Source: Sclerurus mexicanus
Taxonomy: Eukaryota > Chordata > Aves > Passeriformes > Furnariidae
Assembly: GCA_013396755.1 (NCBI GenBank)
Contig: VWZF01007168.1
Coordinates: forward strand, 75,144-139,143
DNA length: 64,000 bases
Direction of reading: 5' to 3'
Shown: positions 24,904-37,018 of the stretch, in pieces
How positions within the stretch are numbered: the first letter of the stretch is position 1
Layout of the letters: every line of letters starts with the position of its first letter
Made by a program: the position numbers and the translations under genes
The notes under the pieces: generated by a model
Told to the model about the DNA's origin: nothing
Database searches by the model: none
Seen by the model: the letters and a program-made list of their open reading frames with translations, nothing else

Positions 24904-27900
24904 TTACTGAATCAGCCAAGAGCTCTTCCTAACTCAGCTGCTTCAGCAGTTTTTATTTATGCCTATAGGGCTCATGTTCAGCATCCTGCCATTGACTGTC
25001 TTCATGAAACTCAGAAGTTAAAAGTCGAGTTCTACTTGGGGATAGAGGGGGTTAACATTACATGTTTTTCCTGATGCTATTATCAACTTTATATTTCTGA
25101 TGTATCCCTGTATGTGTATGTAGTAGTGCACATGTTTGCTTTTCTAAACTCTGCTTTATTTTCCCACTTTCTTCTCATGGAGAGTTGAATTCTGCCTGTC
25201 TATCCTAAATTTCACTCTCTACACACCACATCACTCTCTTTGAGTGCAGACATGGAAAAAATGAGCCACTCTGTTTACTGGGAATGTCATTTATAGATAT
25301 GTGGCAGTGTGAGTGAGGACTTCACCTCACAGCTGGCACCAGTGTGTAATGCAGTCTGCTGCAGACCACAGTGAGTGTGCATGGAGTCCGCAGTTGGTGG
25401 GGAGGGGCAGTCAAGCACAGAAGCAATCATTTCTTTTTCTTCATGTTTTGCCTCTACATATAATATGAAAACAAATATCAGAGAGTTACCATATCACTTA
25501 CACTTATAGCTAACAGTCTTAAGGACTAGAATACCAATATGAGTTCAGTGTGCTTCTAGATGCACTGCTAGAGACTTGCATTATGCAACAGACTCTGAAA
25601 CAGCTCCCAGAAGCAGGAGAAGCACGGGGGAATACCAGGAAAGGAACTTCCAGCGGGTTCATGTGCTGAGTAGGTTCATGCTTATAGGCAACTAAGTCCT
25701 GAGATTCCTTAGCTGGATGACCTGAACACTGCCTCAAAACCTAGTTGGGCTCGCCACCAATCAGTATCATTGCATGACAAGTTTGGACCCACGTCCATCT
25801 TTGAAGTACAAATAATGATCTAGCCAGAGTATGGTGAATGGATTGGAGGGTTGGAAGAGCATGGTTGGATTATTTGATTTTTTCCCTGGAATTTGTATAT
25901 TGAAAACCAGCTAAAATAATTCTCTGGTATTACTATGCTTTAATATCTCACTTTGGAATCTGGAAAGCTATTGTTAGCACAAGAATCATTAAGGAACTGT
26001 AAGAGGCACCTGGAGTAATAAGTGTTCTCCTAGAAAGGGTAGCTATTACCTGAAAAGGTCATTATAATTTTCTGACAAATGGAAAATTAAATAGCCATAT
26101 AAAATAATATTATCAACCAGTGAATTCTTGTACTGTCAACAGCAGATGTCAGGTGCTGTACACATAGATCTTTGGTTGCCTTCCCAATACTGTTCTCTCC
26201 CAGGCATTATTTTATTTTTGCACACACATTGCTATACTAGAAATAAAACTAGATTGCAGGTTTCTCTGGTCTGCGAAGCTTTTCTTCTGCTGAACAGACA
26301 AAACAGTGCATAACCCATGTAAGTGACTGTAGACCAGCCAGAGGATTCCCCAGGGAATACCTTGCTCATGGGCCCTCTCTTCCAAGGTCAGGCTCCAAAG
26401 GCTCATAGTTTCCTGTACACAAGTTGTAAAAACAAGTCAAAGGCATAATGGCATCAGCCATGAGAAGGAGTGAATAAAGGACAGGCTGTAATGAGGTACC
26501 AGTGCAGACAATTCTCTTTGGCGCAAAGAGCCATCAGACTTTTGGGTAATCTTACTATTTCTGTAGGAAGCAGGATGCCCCAGTAACTAGGGAGCCCCAC
26601 ACTTTAGACATCTACATGCCTATACTTGTTCTGCAACAGACCACCTCTATGACTTCGGGTGTGTCATTTAAGGTCAAAACCCTCTGAGCTTTTTATACAC
26701 TTTACCTTCACTGAACTCCAGTTCTGGCTGGCCCATCAGGTAAACAGAGTTGATATTTTGGAAGCCTGGCAGCTTGCATGTGTAGTTTTGGCTCTAATAA
26801 AAGATCCTGGCCAGTCAATAGGGAAGCAGAGAGTATCTGCCACTGTCTAAACAGACAGAATTTTAGTACCGAGCTGGGTGCAGCCCTGAAGAGGAGAGAC
26901 AGTGGGGATGGTCTGTGGGGAAGCTCTTCTGCTTCCCTCCCCTAGCACTGCAGACTTCAAAATGGGCACTGGTAATGGGAAAGGAGAGGGGTATTCTCCA
27001 CAAATGCCTGCCTCAGTTTAATACGCTTTAAAATACTGTCAGTGTGAGGATGAGAAATATATTTGCCTCTCTGCAGTTATTCTTAGTTTATAGTGAGGTA
27101 ACTAGGTTTATCGGCCAGATTTTTTTATCAGATATGTGGTACATTGCATGTTATTCAGAAAGAACCCCTATTACTTCTATTGCAATATATATACATACAC
27201 AACAGTGTACTCTTCAATGTCCAGTGATATTCTTCACAAGAATTGTCTGCCCTTTGGGTTTTAATCTGTGAAATGCAGTTGGCAGAAGTGTTTACCACAG
27301 GCTTTTGTTTTCAGTTTTATGGATATTGCATTATAGGTACATGAAGACCATTCAGTACATCAAGGATATACTTAGGATAATTATGGAGATGAAAGATTTT
27401 AATTTGCCACAGTAATCTTTAGTAACAAAAGAATTGCAGATTTAACATTGAGTGGGCAAAATACCCACATGCAGCTGTTGGTGTTCATTTTATATAAGTG
27501 GAAGAAAGTGTAGGTGCTTAAGAAATAATAATTATGAAGACTGAGCTGAGACATCTGAGAGTTTAGGGCAAGCTCTGTGTTTACTTCTTATTGAGCAAAG
27601 CAATGAGTTATAGGCCACCTCTGGGTTTTGCTTTTCAGAAATTAGGGGGCGTATTTTGACAATTATTTTTAAGAAACACGCTTCTTGTAAAACAAACTTG
27701 TACTCTCAGAACTGGTCACAACATAGCTGTAAAACTGCAGATGGAAATGTTCCTGGAGAAAGGGAAGAGTGGGTAATGAAAATGCCCTTCCATGTAGATA
27801 AAAAACACAAATACATAAATAATTGCTACTACTGACAGCTGCATTGTACATAATATCTCAAAGGTACTTCGCAAATCAGCAATTATTTTAAAATAAGTAT

Positions 27901-28141
27901 TTAATAATTCTGACATCCCCTCACAATTGCTGTGACTTGGAGGCAAATAGTACAGTACAATATATGAAAGTGAAAAAAAACCCCAAAGAAATCCCTGAAG
28001 AACCGGTGTGTGAACACAAAGCTACTGAATGATGATTTATGCCTGGAATAATCACTTCTATGAGCCCCTTTGGAGCATGCAGCTGGAATTAGAATTCCTG
28101 AGGAGGAATCCTAAGCGAAGGGCTGCAGCAAAGTCTGTCTT
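24904..28141. other. no recognisable feature
   Basis: About 3.2 kb with no gene, RNA or retroelement that I can identify. Local GC rises around 25310-25400 and 26870-26990 but without CpG enrichment. Confidence 0.5.
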
Positions 28142-28160
28142 CCCCCCTCACCCCCCCCCT
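28142..28160. repeat. C-rich tract
   Basis: Runs of six and nine C bases are separated by TCA. This is a short homopolymer-type sequence that inflates Pro/Gly content in overlapping frames. Confidence 0.9.
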
Positions 28161-28360
28161 CTAAAGAACAAAAACCCCCTGTCTCTCCCTGTCTGGGCAG
28201 AATGGTACTGTCCCAGACAGAAAGGTCCCCATAGGCCAAGCTATTCATGTAGAACCAGGCTGCTGGGACTACCAGGCTATGGCAGGGATGGGGAGCAAAA
28301 CCAGGGAAACTGCAGTGCCCACATGGCAATTAGCATGATATAGATTGGCTTTTCTTGGCA

Positions 28361-28471
28361 AAAGGGAGAAAAAAGGACAAAGAGAGAAAAGAAAGAAAGA
28401 GTAGATAATGAAAGATGAAAAAAGAGAAAGAAAATACAAAGGAAGAAGAAAAAGAAAAGAGAGAGAAAAAA
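28361..28471. repeat. polypurine (GA-rich) tract
   Basis: About 110 bases are almost entirely A and G on the plus strand (GAAAG, AGAGAA, GGAAGAAG), with a few T and C interruptions. The minus-strand frame through it gives Phe/Leu/Ser runs and is not a gene. Such tracts can arise from slippage. Confidence 0.9.
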
Positions 28472-30077
28472 TTAGAATTGCATAAGACAATATTTCAAGA
28501 CTTCAAAATGAATGAATAAGAAGGATCAACAGCAAATTACTCTTTTTCCCAAGTTGTTTTATAAAATTAGAAGTTTTGCTTATTATTTTGTTTTAGAGAA
28601 TATCAACAATTCTTTGATAAATAAATGTGTGAATAAATTCACCACGTGTATGCAAGGTTCCCTGCTTGACTGTATGTCTGAGTGCCTTTCTCTTTTTTCA
28701 TGCCTTGTGTAACTGTTCTCCATACTGTTTATGAAGACTAACCTTATACATGTGGTTCTTTAAATGCGGGATTCATTTTACCAGGTTTAAAAATCCCTAT
28801 ACATGAGGACAACACCAACAAGAACAGGTAAAAGTGAACTCATTGAATATTCTCCAATGTGTCAGTAATAAAAACAAATGTTTCAGGACAGCATGGGGTT
28901 TTATGCACATCACTGCTAATAAAAACAGCAGGAATAATCAATGTATAAATCTACATGCTGAAAGGGACTAGGAATAGCTAGTAACTACTGTCATATCATA
29001 TCCCCTGAAAAAGCACATAATATTTGAAACAAGGGAAAGAGAATTTTATCATCATAAAAAAATCATGTACATAAGAAGAGGCTCCTTAATTCTAATTTGT
29101 ATTATTTTAGTGGTATACCAGTCTGGAAAAGAGTCATCATTCCCCTCTTCCTCCCCACCCCCTCACACTCTGCTATTCATAATTTTCCTGTAATGCAAAC
29201 TTCCCAACCGTGTTCTCTCCTTCATTATTTTATTTCTTATTTTACAGAACACTGTATTTTTGCTTTTGGTTAACAAAAACAGAGACATCAGCTTAAATTT
29301 CTTGTCATCAACAGTAGTTTGAAGCATCCTTATGATGGGTTTCTTAGTGTTTAAAATCTTTCACCTTTTATAATCTTTAAGCCTCACTAACCATTATTAC
29401 CTATATACAATCATGATAAAAGTTTTTCAGCAAGAAGAGTATCAAAATGGTTGGCAAGCCAAACCAACCTAACAAAATAATCCTACTAAATAATTCATAT
29501 GCCAAATACATGCACACAAATTTATATGCATTTATATAGACATGCATCTATACATGCATTATAGAAGTTTATGTAAACATTTATAAATAAAGGCTTTTCA
29601 TTTTCTGTGGTTGATATCTTAAATCACTTCCTTGGATATCCAATGGTACCTGGAAACTCTCTGACTCTGGCCACTCATGATATTTCAGATTGCATCTTCC
29701 GTTCCATTTGTTTTCTTTGACCCATCTGGAGTGAGTTGCTACAAGTGATATGATTATTTCAGTATTTACACTAGCTGAGGCTTGGCCTTTATCACCTTTT
29801 GCTGGGAGGCAAAATGGGATATCTTTTTGAAAAATCAGTCAGCCTGATGCTCAGAATTCAATTGTCTTGGTCAGTATAACGCCGGGTTATGCTGCATAAG
29901 GGCAGGTTCACATGGTTAAGCTGACAAAACTGACTGGCTCATCAAACCTGAGGTCTTCTCCTCCATCCTGGATGCATGCTGATGTTTCATCATGCAGGAT
30001 GCCTCTGCAGCTTGTCTGACCTAGCATTGGGACTACTCTGGTGTCAGGAAAAACTACAGAAGTAAAGGTCTTGCTCA
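28472..30077. other. no recognisable feature
   Basis: AT-rich sequence without identifiable genes or repeats. A TATA/CATA-rich part lies at about 29510-29590. Confidence 0.5.
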
Positions 30078-30430
30078 GAGGGTCATGACCAATGGGTCAT
30101 TTTCTGCCTGGATGATGCAACAAGATACCTATTGCAGGGGCCTCCCTGGACCTCTGCTACTTAACATTACTTTTAATGACCTGAAGGAGCTGACAAAGGG
30201 TACCCATGTTAAATCTGCATATTACATGAAATTAGGGGGACTGTTCAATATGCCCAGTGGTAGGGCTGATATCCAGGGGGACCTAGACAGACTGGCGGGA
30301 TGTACCACAGGAAACTTGTGTACTTCAGCAAGGGGAGGTTGTGTACCTGGTAAGGAATTGCCTATTGAAATGATAAAGGCTGGGGAAGAGACTACTCAGG
30401 AAACAACTCTGTGGAAAGGACCCTAGGGGG
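30078..30430 (+). mobile_element. CR1 LINE, reverse-transcriptase scrap without its 3' end
   Basis: A piece of CR1 ORF2 covering the palm of the reverse transcriptase. The plus-strand frame shows GLPGPLLLNITFNDLKELTKGT (family pattern G-PQGSVLGPLLFNIFINDL), then NMPSGRADIQGDLDRL, then remains of the next section (GCTGGGGAAGAGACTACTC). The catalytic FADD box that holds two metal-binding aspartates reads SAYY here, so both aspartates are lost. The usual CR1 3' tail is absent; the match fades at about 30430, some 260 bp before an LTR. The copy is old and inactive, and its tail was probably lost by deletion. Confidence 0.8.
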
Positions 30431-30687
30431 CATGGGAGCTGGGCAGGAGTCTAGGAAAGACTCCGTTACTCCACTACACCTGCCAGGTACCTACACATAT
30501 TATTCTTCCTACCAAGGGGCTGGGAATTATAACTGGATGCTTTCCCAGAGTTGGGATTGGGAATAATGACCAGATGCTTCCAGTCTTTCTAACTTTTTGA
30601 ATGTAAGCATGAAGAAGGAGGAAGATCTTAGCCTCTCTGTTGTTCTGCAGTCTTTGAATTGTGTTGAAATCCTCACTGTCTCCATCA
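30431..30687. other. spacer with a short imperfect repeat
   Basis: Between the CR1 scrap and the LTR lie two diverged ~26-bp copies of one motif (30522-30547 and 30559-30583, sharing GGGAAT, then GATGCTT and CCAG). I see no gene. Confidence 0.4.
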
Positions 30688-31255
30688 TGTGCTGGTTTTG
30701 ATTTCAGTAGAATTGATCTTCTTCACAGTAGCTAATATGGGGATGGAGTTTGGATTTGTGCTGAAAACAGCTATTGCTGAGCAGTGCTGGCACAGAGTTA
30801 AGGCCATTTCTGCCTCCCTCCCCATCCACCAGTGATAGGGCTGAGGGTGCACAGGGAATGGGAGGGGACACAGCCGGGACAGCTGACCCCAACTGACCAA
30901 AGGGATATCCCACACCATGTGGTGGCTTGCTCATCATGTAAAGTTGGAGGAAGGAGGAAGTGGGGGACATTTCGAGTAATGGCATTTGTCTTTCCAAATT
31001 ACCATTACACATGATGGAACCTGTTTTTCCTGGGGATGGCTGAACACCTGCCCGGCCACGGGAAGAGCGGAATGAATTCCTTTTTCTGCTTTGTTTGTGC
31101 ACATGGCCTTCATTTTACCTATTAAACTGTGTCTGTTTTAACCCATGAGTTTTTTCTCACCTTTACCTGACTGATTCTCTCTTCCATTCCATAGAGTGGG
31201 AAGTGAGGGAGCCACTGTATGGGGCTTGGTTGAAAGATGGGGTTAAACCATGACA
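30688..31255 (+). mobile_element. solo LTR of an avian endogenous retrovirus (ERVL-like)
   Basis: A 568-bp sequence begins with TGTGCTGGTTTTGA and ends with GGTTAAACCATGACA, so it has the TG...CA ends of an LTR. Internal blocks match my memory of a common avian LTR family: TTTGTGCTGAAAACAG, TTGCTGAGCAGTGCT, GGACACAGCCGGGACAG, GGGATATCCCACACCATGTG, and an ATTAAACTG polyadenylation-type signal near 31120 (the R-U5 region would follow). No internal retroviral genes and no second LTR are in the window, so this is a solo LTR left by recombination between two LTRs. The flanking bases (CCATCA on the left, GGTTGT on the right) do not form a target-site duplication. The exact family name needs a library search. 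Confidence 0.82.
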
Positions 31256-34200
31256 GGTTGTTCTGTAACTGTAACCTGTTGTAGAAGAGTATTTAATCAA
31301 TCATTATTCCACCTGCTTTTTTTTTTCCCCCTACAGGTTGCAATTTAATGTCTAATTTCAAGTCATTGGTAAAAACATTAAAAGAGAAACTAGGCTGAAA
31401 ACTGACCAGCAAGAAATAAACAATTATGCTCTTTAATATTTTCTTCCTATGTTCTTTGATGTCTCAGCCGATTTTTAATTCATTTCATACATACATATTT
31501 TATGAAGTGCTAATTTTTAATCAGAATGTTGTGTAATAATAAGTCTAACTGAGTCAAACTCCCAGGAAACTAGAGAATAATTATGCCCATTCAGTTATCT
31601 GTACCAGATAAATTATCAATGAATATTACCTTGTCAATAGGAGGTATATCACGTGGTGAGGAATGCCACATAAATTAACTTTGACTTTTAAGTTTAGGCT
31701 ACAAATATTCCCTGAAAATATACACACATAGATTTTCTTTCATTCTTCACAAAATCTATTCTGGATATTTGAAGCCAAATCCAGTTGTAAGGTTGATGGA
31801 TTGATAGCTCAGGATCTAAATGGATTTTTTTGAGCTATAGGATTGCCATGCCAGTCTTCTGCCACTTCTACTCTCAGTAAGTATTTCTGCTCAAGAACAT
31901 TTTCTTCTATCTCAACATCTTGTAAGAAACTAAGAAAATTAGAGTTCTACAAAAAGATGGGTTAGATGTTAAGCTTGTGAAGGAAACATTTTGATATGGT
32001 TCCTCTCTTCCAAATTATCTCTCATCTTCCTCTTTTCTTTTAAACCTCCTCCAAGCAATATGATACACAATAGATGAAATAGGTGAGTAGGTTCTTTGTG
32101 ACACAGCACCTCCCTAAGAGAAAATGTCTGTTTAATTTACTGTGGGAATATACTGACTCAGACCAATTTCATGCCACTTCTTACTCCTTGCCTGGCCTGT
32201 GTTCCTCAGCTAGCCACTCCTCTGCTTCCTCCCTCCTGGAATGAGTTAGAAGTTGTTAGCACTGCATTTCCTAATAAGAGGTTTTGTGGCACAGCCTACA
32301 GTTACAGAAATCAGCTCATATTTACTCATACTCTAAGTAACACGTCTGCAAAAGAACGTGACAAACAATTTGTCATAGCCAGCCTGATTAAACATGGGCA
32401 CTTTCAGGGAAGCTTCATTCATTTTCCATGGAGACTTGACAGTCATAAAATACATTGACAACTGTGGGATACCAAATCACATCCCTTTAACTGAAAACAA
32501 AGATTTTGATATTTATAACAGCTAAAATTCCACAGGCATGTTTTCCTATGTAATATCTGGAAATATCTCCACTGGAAAATGGCAAAATGTGTGTTAGGTT
32601 CAGTATGTGATGTGCCATTTTGACTGGTGATGAAGTTAAGTGTAAATAAAAATGTGTTTTTTAAATTTTTGGCAAAATATTATTTATGCATTTTCCACTG
32701 TCCAGCTCAGGACATCAGTGATGGGTTCACCCATTATTTTATTTATCATCATACCACTGATTTCCACAGGCATGACTGCCTGGTAAGAAAACTTCAGAAA
32801 GCTAATTATGGATGATGTGACGAAGAATAGACCCTTGGCAACTTGGATGCCTCCCCAAGGAAACAGTAATATAGTACTGTGGCATGCCATTTGCTGCTAA
32901 TTGTCTTGTATCTTACTTCATTTAGAGGAAAAGTGATGTCTGCGATTCCTGAAAAGTCAGATTCTCTTCTTACAGAGTCTGCAGCAGGAGAATCTAAGAC
33001 TTCTGTCCTTTGGCTGTTTTGTGAAATCCCTTGCTGTTGCAGTCACAATCTATTCAGCATTTAAAACTTGTTGCAGATTTGTACCCTAGTGATGACTACA
33101 TGATTCACCATCTCTTGAAAAATTGCTGCTTTGACTTCCTTTGAAGACTCCTATCAGTGCAGAAACAACCATAGCTTAATCATGATTTTATTTGAAAAAG
33201 AAGAACACATATTTACTTTGATTACATTTCCGAGTTCCTGAAGGCCAGATCTTGTTCCCACTGGTGTCTGTGGCAAAACTCCCATTAACTTCAATGGCAA
33301 CAAAACTAGTCACTTAGTTTGCATAATCTGCAGAAAGTTAATATTTTAACATTTGTTATCTGTGATATTTAAATAGCTAATAAAAATGTGAATGTAAATC
33401 TGGTTCATATTTATTTAAGCTTGTAAAAAAGTGACATTCAAATAGGGCAAAATATAGGACAAAAACATTCTGTAAATGAAGACTCAATAAACATAGTAAA
33501 TTTTTTCCTCCCCCATAATGTGGCATACACTCTTTAAAAATGTTACAGAAATATAGTTGCAAACCCTGAAAAAATAAAATGTACTCATTATGGACATAAA
33601 ATGATACATAATGACTTTGAGTCCTGAATTCTGCCACTATAACACACGCGTATATATTTATATAAAAGGTAAATTGACAAACTGTTCTCCTTGATCTTGT
33701 TTTTGCAAAAACCATCTCAGCCCAGTTGCTAATGTGCTATTTATCCATTAAAGAATGTTGCTATAGTTACAGTATCTATTACAAAAATAGCATGGTAATA
33801 TGAGAGAGAAGATGAAGAATGCAGAACAAACAAGCTTTCATATTTTGAGTGCTTGTATTTTTTTACTTGTACATGAACGTTAAAAATGTATAGTTAAAAA
33901 ACGCTTTATTGCTGGCTCTGTTTTGAATTAAAGCATTTGAACAGTCCTTTGTACTCGGTGGACCTTTTTTCTTCTCCATCTGGTATTACAGGAACTAACA
34001 CCTATGACTCAAATAAATACTCCAGTATAAGAGTTTAACTAAAATTGTCACTACACAATTATATGAGTGATTTTATAGGCAGATCAAAACATCAAGGCTC
34101 GATTAAGTCACCCCAGATTTAATTTGAAAAATCAAAAGGTTGGAAACACCATGTCTTTCCAATAAGCAAAGACAAACAGGTGATTGCACAATTACAGTCT

Positions 34201-36881
34201 TATACTGCCATATTTCAGCCCAGAGCTACATCTTGTCCATGTTCCATATGAAAATATACTGGACCTTTTTGGTGTCCCCACCCTAAATTAGTTTGGATGT
34301 AATCCTTTAACTATATAGGAGAGCACCTACACCACAACCCAGCTGCTTTTTCTTGTGGAAGCTTTGCTCCAGGATTAAAATGTGCGATCTAGTTACGTCT
34401 AAGCAATGTGTAGGTAGATTCAGCAGTTTGCCAAACTCCTGTTACCCCTAAAAAACCTCTTCAGTCTAAAGAAATTAGAAAAAAAAAGTAATAAATAGTC
34501 CAGTAGTAATAATTCCTACCTATTTCTATTCTTGTCTTTTACAACTTCTGGAGAAGAATTTACACAGTTGACCTTAGTGTAAATAAAACTAGTATTAGTC
34601 TCCTCTTCCAAATAAAACACTCATGATGTGAGATCTATTGGGTTTAACTCAGGCTAGGATGAAGCCTTGGACAAATTCCAGAATAGCCAGTTAGTTGCAT
34701 CAGTCTTAAAAACAATTTGATATCAAAGACATTTTTCCTCTGTGAAATTTTTGCAGTCATTCTGTTTATCAGCCGAAAAGCAATGACTGAGACTATGTTG
34801 CTCTCAAAGCAATCTTGAGTACTTTGACCCTTCCCAGCTGAAAAGAAAAACTGGAAGGTAGGGATCTCACTTTCGGATAACCTCCAAAAAAATTGACTCC
34901 AGAAAAGGCTACCTTACTTTCTCTTGGATTGTCACCTGTATAAGTAAGCATTGAAGATATCTGGGTTTGATACCCTAGTGCTTATGGCCCTGACACAACA
35001 AAGAAAAAAAATATCCCAAAGTGAGATTGTGTCTGTTTTATCAGGTAATTTAGATGCTCAGTTCATCCCCCAGTGCTTCATCATCACCACACTGTATAAA
35101 TGCCAGTCCCACTGTGTTCTCTGTTTTAGAGAGACTCAGCTTAGTTCCCTCACAAATAAACTCTGGGCTGGGTTTTTGTTTTCCTCAGTCTCCTACCACT
35201 GGGCATTAGAACAAGAGCCCACAGGAGACAACCCGGGGCAAATGCGAGGCAGCAAGAAGGCAGCAATCGTTTCTACAAAGGCACATGCTTGCACTAGTGG
35301 GAGTGCAAACCTCTCTGCAGCCGTCGTTTTTGAGAAGTGATTTGCTCAGACAGATGCATTTAACAGTATAGATGTAAGCTGTTGATTATTCAGAGTTTTC
35401 TCTCTGAGGGCTAAGAGACTCACACAGACTGCTACCTTAGCACCTGCACCTGCTCCTTTTTACCAGCAGTTGTGTCTGAAGTCTGTTTGCTGACTATCTC
35501 AAAGTATTAGCTCAGCTGAATGGAGCATCTTTTGCCCAGAACCTTCCCAAGCCTGGCTGAAGTTCACAGCCCCCCATCTATATCGCCAGAGAGGCCCAAA
35601 TCATAGTAACTATGGCATGTGAAATATCTTTGTCAGAAAGAACAGCAGCTGACCTCATTGGGAAGTTTAGCTAGTTGTGCCTGACTCTTATAGCTCTGTG
35701 GCCAGAGGATGTGGACTGAAAGGAAGGAATTTTATGGTTTTGTTTGCTTATGGAGATGTCTTAACCATGAAGAAATGAATGAGGCTTAGGTACATAAATG
35801 CACCTCTTCTACTGAAAGGGTATCCATCATGTCCCTGAGAAAGGGACAGAGCAATAAGAAGCATGGTTAGATCTCAAGACATTCACTTGATAGACCCTGA
35901 CATAATACATACAGTGTATGTATATGTATTAGCAGTGGGCTGAAAATGCAAAATGCATATGCAGTCTGGAGGACAAGGTTTAGAGCAAGAATAAACAGCC
36001 TTGGAGGCATTTTGTGTAGGAGAAAATTTGTCTGCAGAAGGGGACAGACAGCTGTTTCCTCACTAGTAAAGACTTTGAAAGAATAGTATTGTGTAGGATG
36101 GTGAGCCATTAGCCAAAGATGTTCAGTTATTTGGTCTATGTTTGTACTTGGCTCCAGGAATTGTTTCTATTTTATCTGAGGAGATTAGCATAGCTATAAA
36201 CCCCCAGTGAATCAGTTAGCAGTCTAGTGCTGTATGGAGATCCTTCAGCCATCACCAGTGAAACCGAGGGACAGTCTGCTAGGTTTAAACACAGTACTCT
36301 GCCAATATATCTGCATAGCTTTTGGAAACTATGCAGATGTCTATGGATGGTACCGTATGGCTCTCCTTCACTGACCAGTTATCCATTGTGTCCTTATCAT
36401 GGTATTTCAAGCTACTTCATGGGAGCAGAAAATTGTGAGATAAAGTGAAATCAGCTATGAATGCTCTTAAGAATCTGCTATTTGTCCCTGCTGATGGACT
36501 GGTGATGTGCTAGGTAAATCTGTCCTCAGGTGGGACAGCTTTTGTATTCTCTTCCTGAAGTTTGAACTCAACAAAATCAAACCAACAACAAAACTGAAGG
36601 ATAACACACTTCCTTTGTCAAGCTTTGAAAGCTAAAATTCAAAGCTTCCACCAGGCTTTGTCCCCTTTGTGATATCAAATAAATATATATGAATGTTCCC
36701 TCATCACCCACCTTTTGACAGCATCCCCTCTTATGAATTCAGAAACTACCCAAAGGACATTTCATTCTCACTTGATATTCATTTGTTGTTTATTATTAGC
36801 TTAACCTGCACTTGTTAACACTTCACCATATCTAAAATCCGTATGCCAGAACTTCTAAAAAATTTTTATTTTTTTACAAAT
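31256..36881. other. 5.6 kb with no recognisable gene
   Basis: AT-rich DNA. A very strong splice-acceptor-like polypyrimidine tract ending in CTACAG lies at about 31318-31336, just after the LTR, but no open exon follows it. Other open frames (minus strand 33377-33715, plus strand 34951-35340) have no motifs. Confidence 0.5.
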
Positions 36882-37018
36882 AATCACAGGATTTTATGAG
36901 TTGGATGGGTCCTACAAGGATCATCTAGTCCAAGTCTTAAGTAAATGGCCCACACAAGGATGAAGCCCACAACCTTGGTGTTATAAGCAACATGTTCTAA
37001 CCAACTGGGCTAATCCCA
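36882..37018 (-). mobile_element. tRNA-Ile-derived SINE with a CR1-like tail
   Basis: Read on the minus strand, the element starts with a ~72-bp tRNA-like head (37018 down to 36946). It shows AGCCCAGTTGGTTAGAAC for the A box and D arm, CTTATAAC in the anticodon loop, CCAAGGTTGTGGGC, and a decayed B box, ending in GTGTGGGCCA. This follows tRNA-Ile closely, with the anticodon position now TAT instead of AAT. A ~60-bp tail follows with GGACTAGATGATCCT and CCAACTC, ending AAATCCTGTGATT, which is the CR1 3' signature. A tRNA-Ile head on a CR1 tail is the design of the SINEs described in zebra finch (TguSINE1), which use the CR1 reverse transcriptase. The decayed T-arm and acceptor mean that it is not a working tRNA gene. 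Confidence 0.8.

Noticed and set aside
31318..31372. Very strong acceptor-like tract (T/C run ending CTACAG) after the LTR
   Set aside because: All three frames close within about 20 codons and there is no matching donor with coding content.
33377..33715. 112-codon minus-strand open frame
   Set aside because: It is Phe/Cys/Tyr-rich, as expected from AT-rich DNA, and has no motif.
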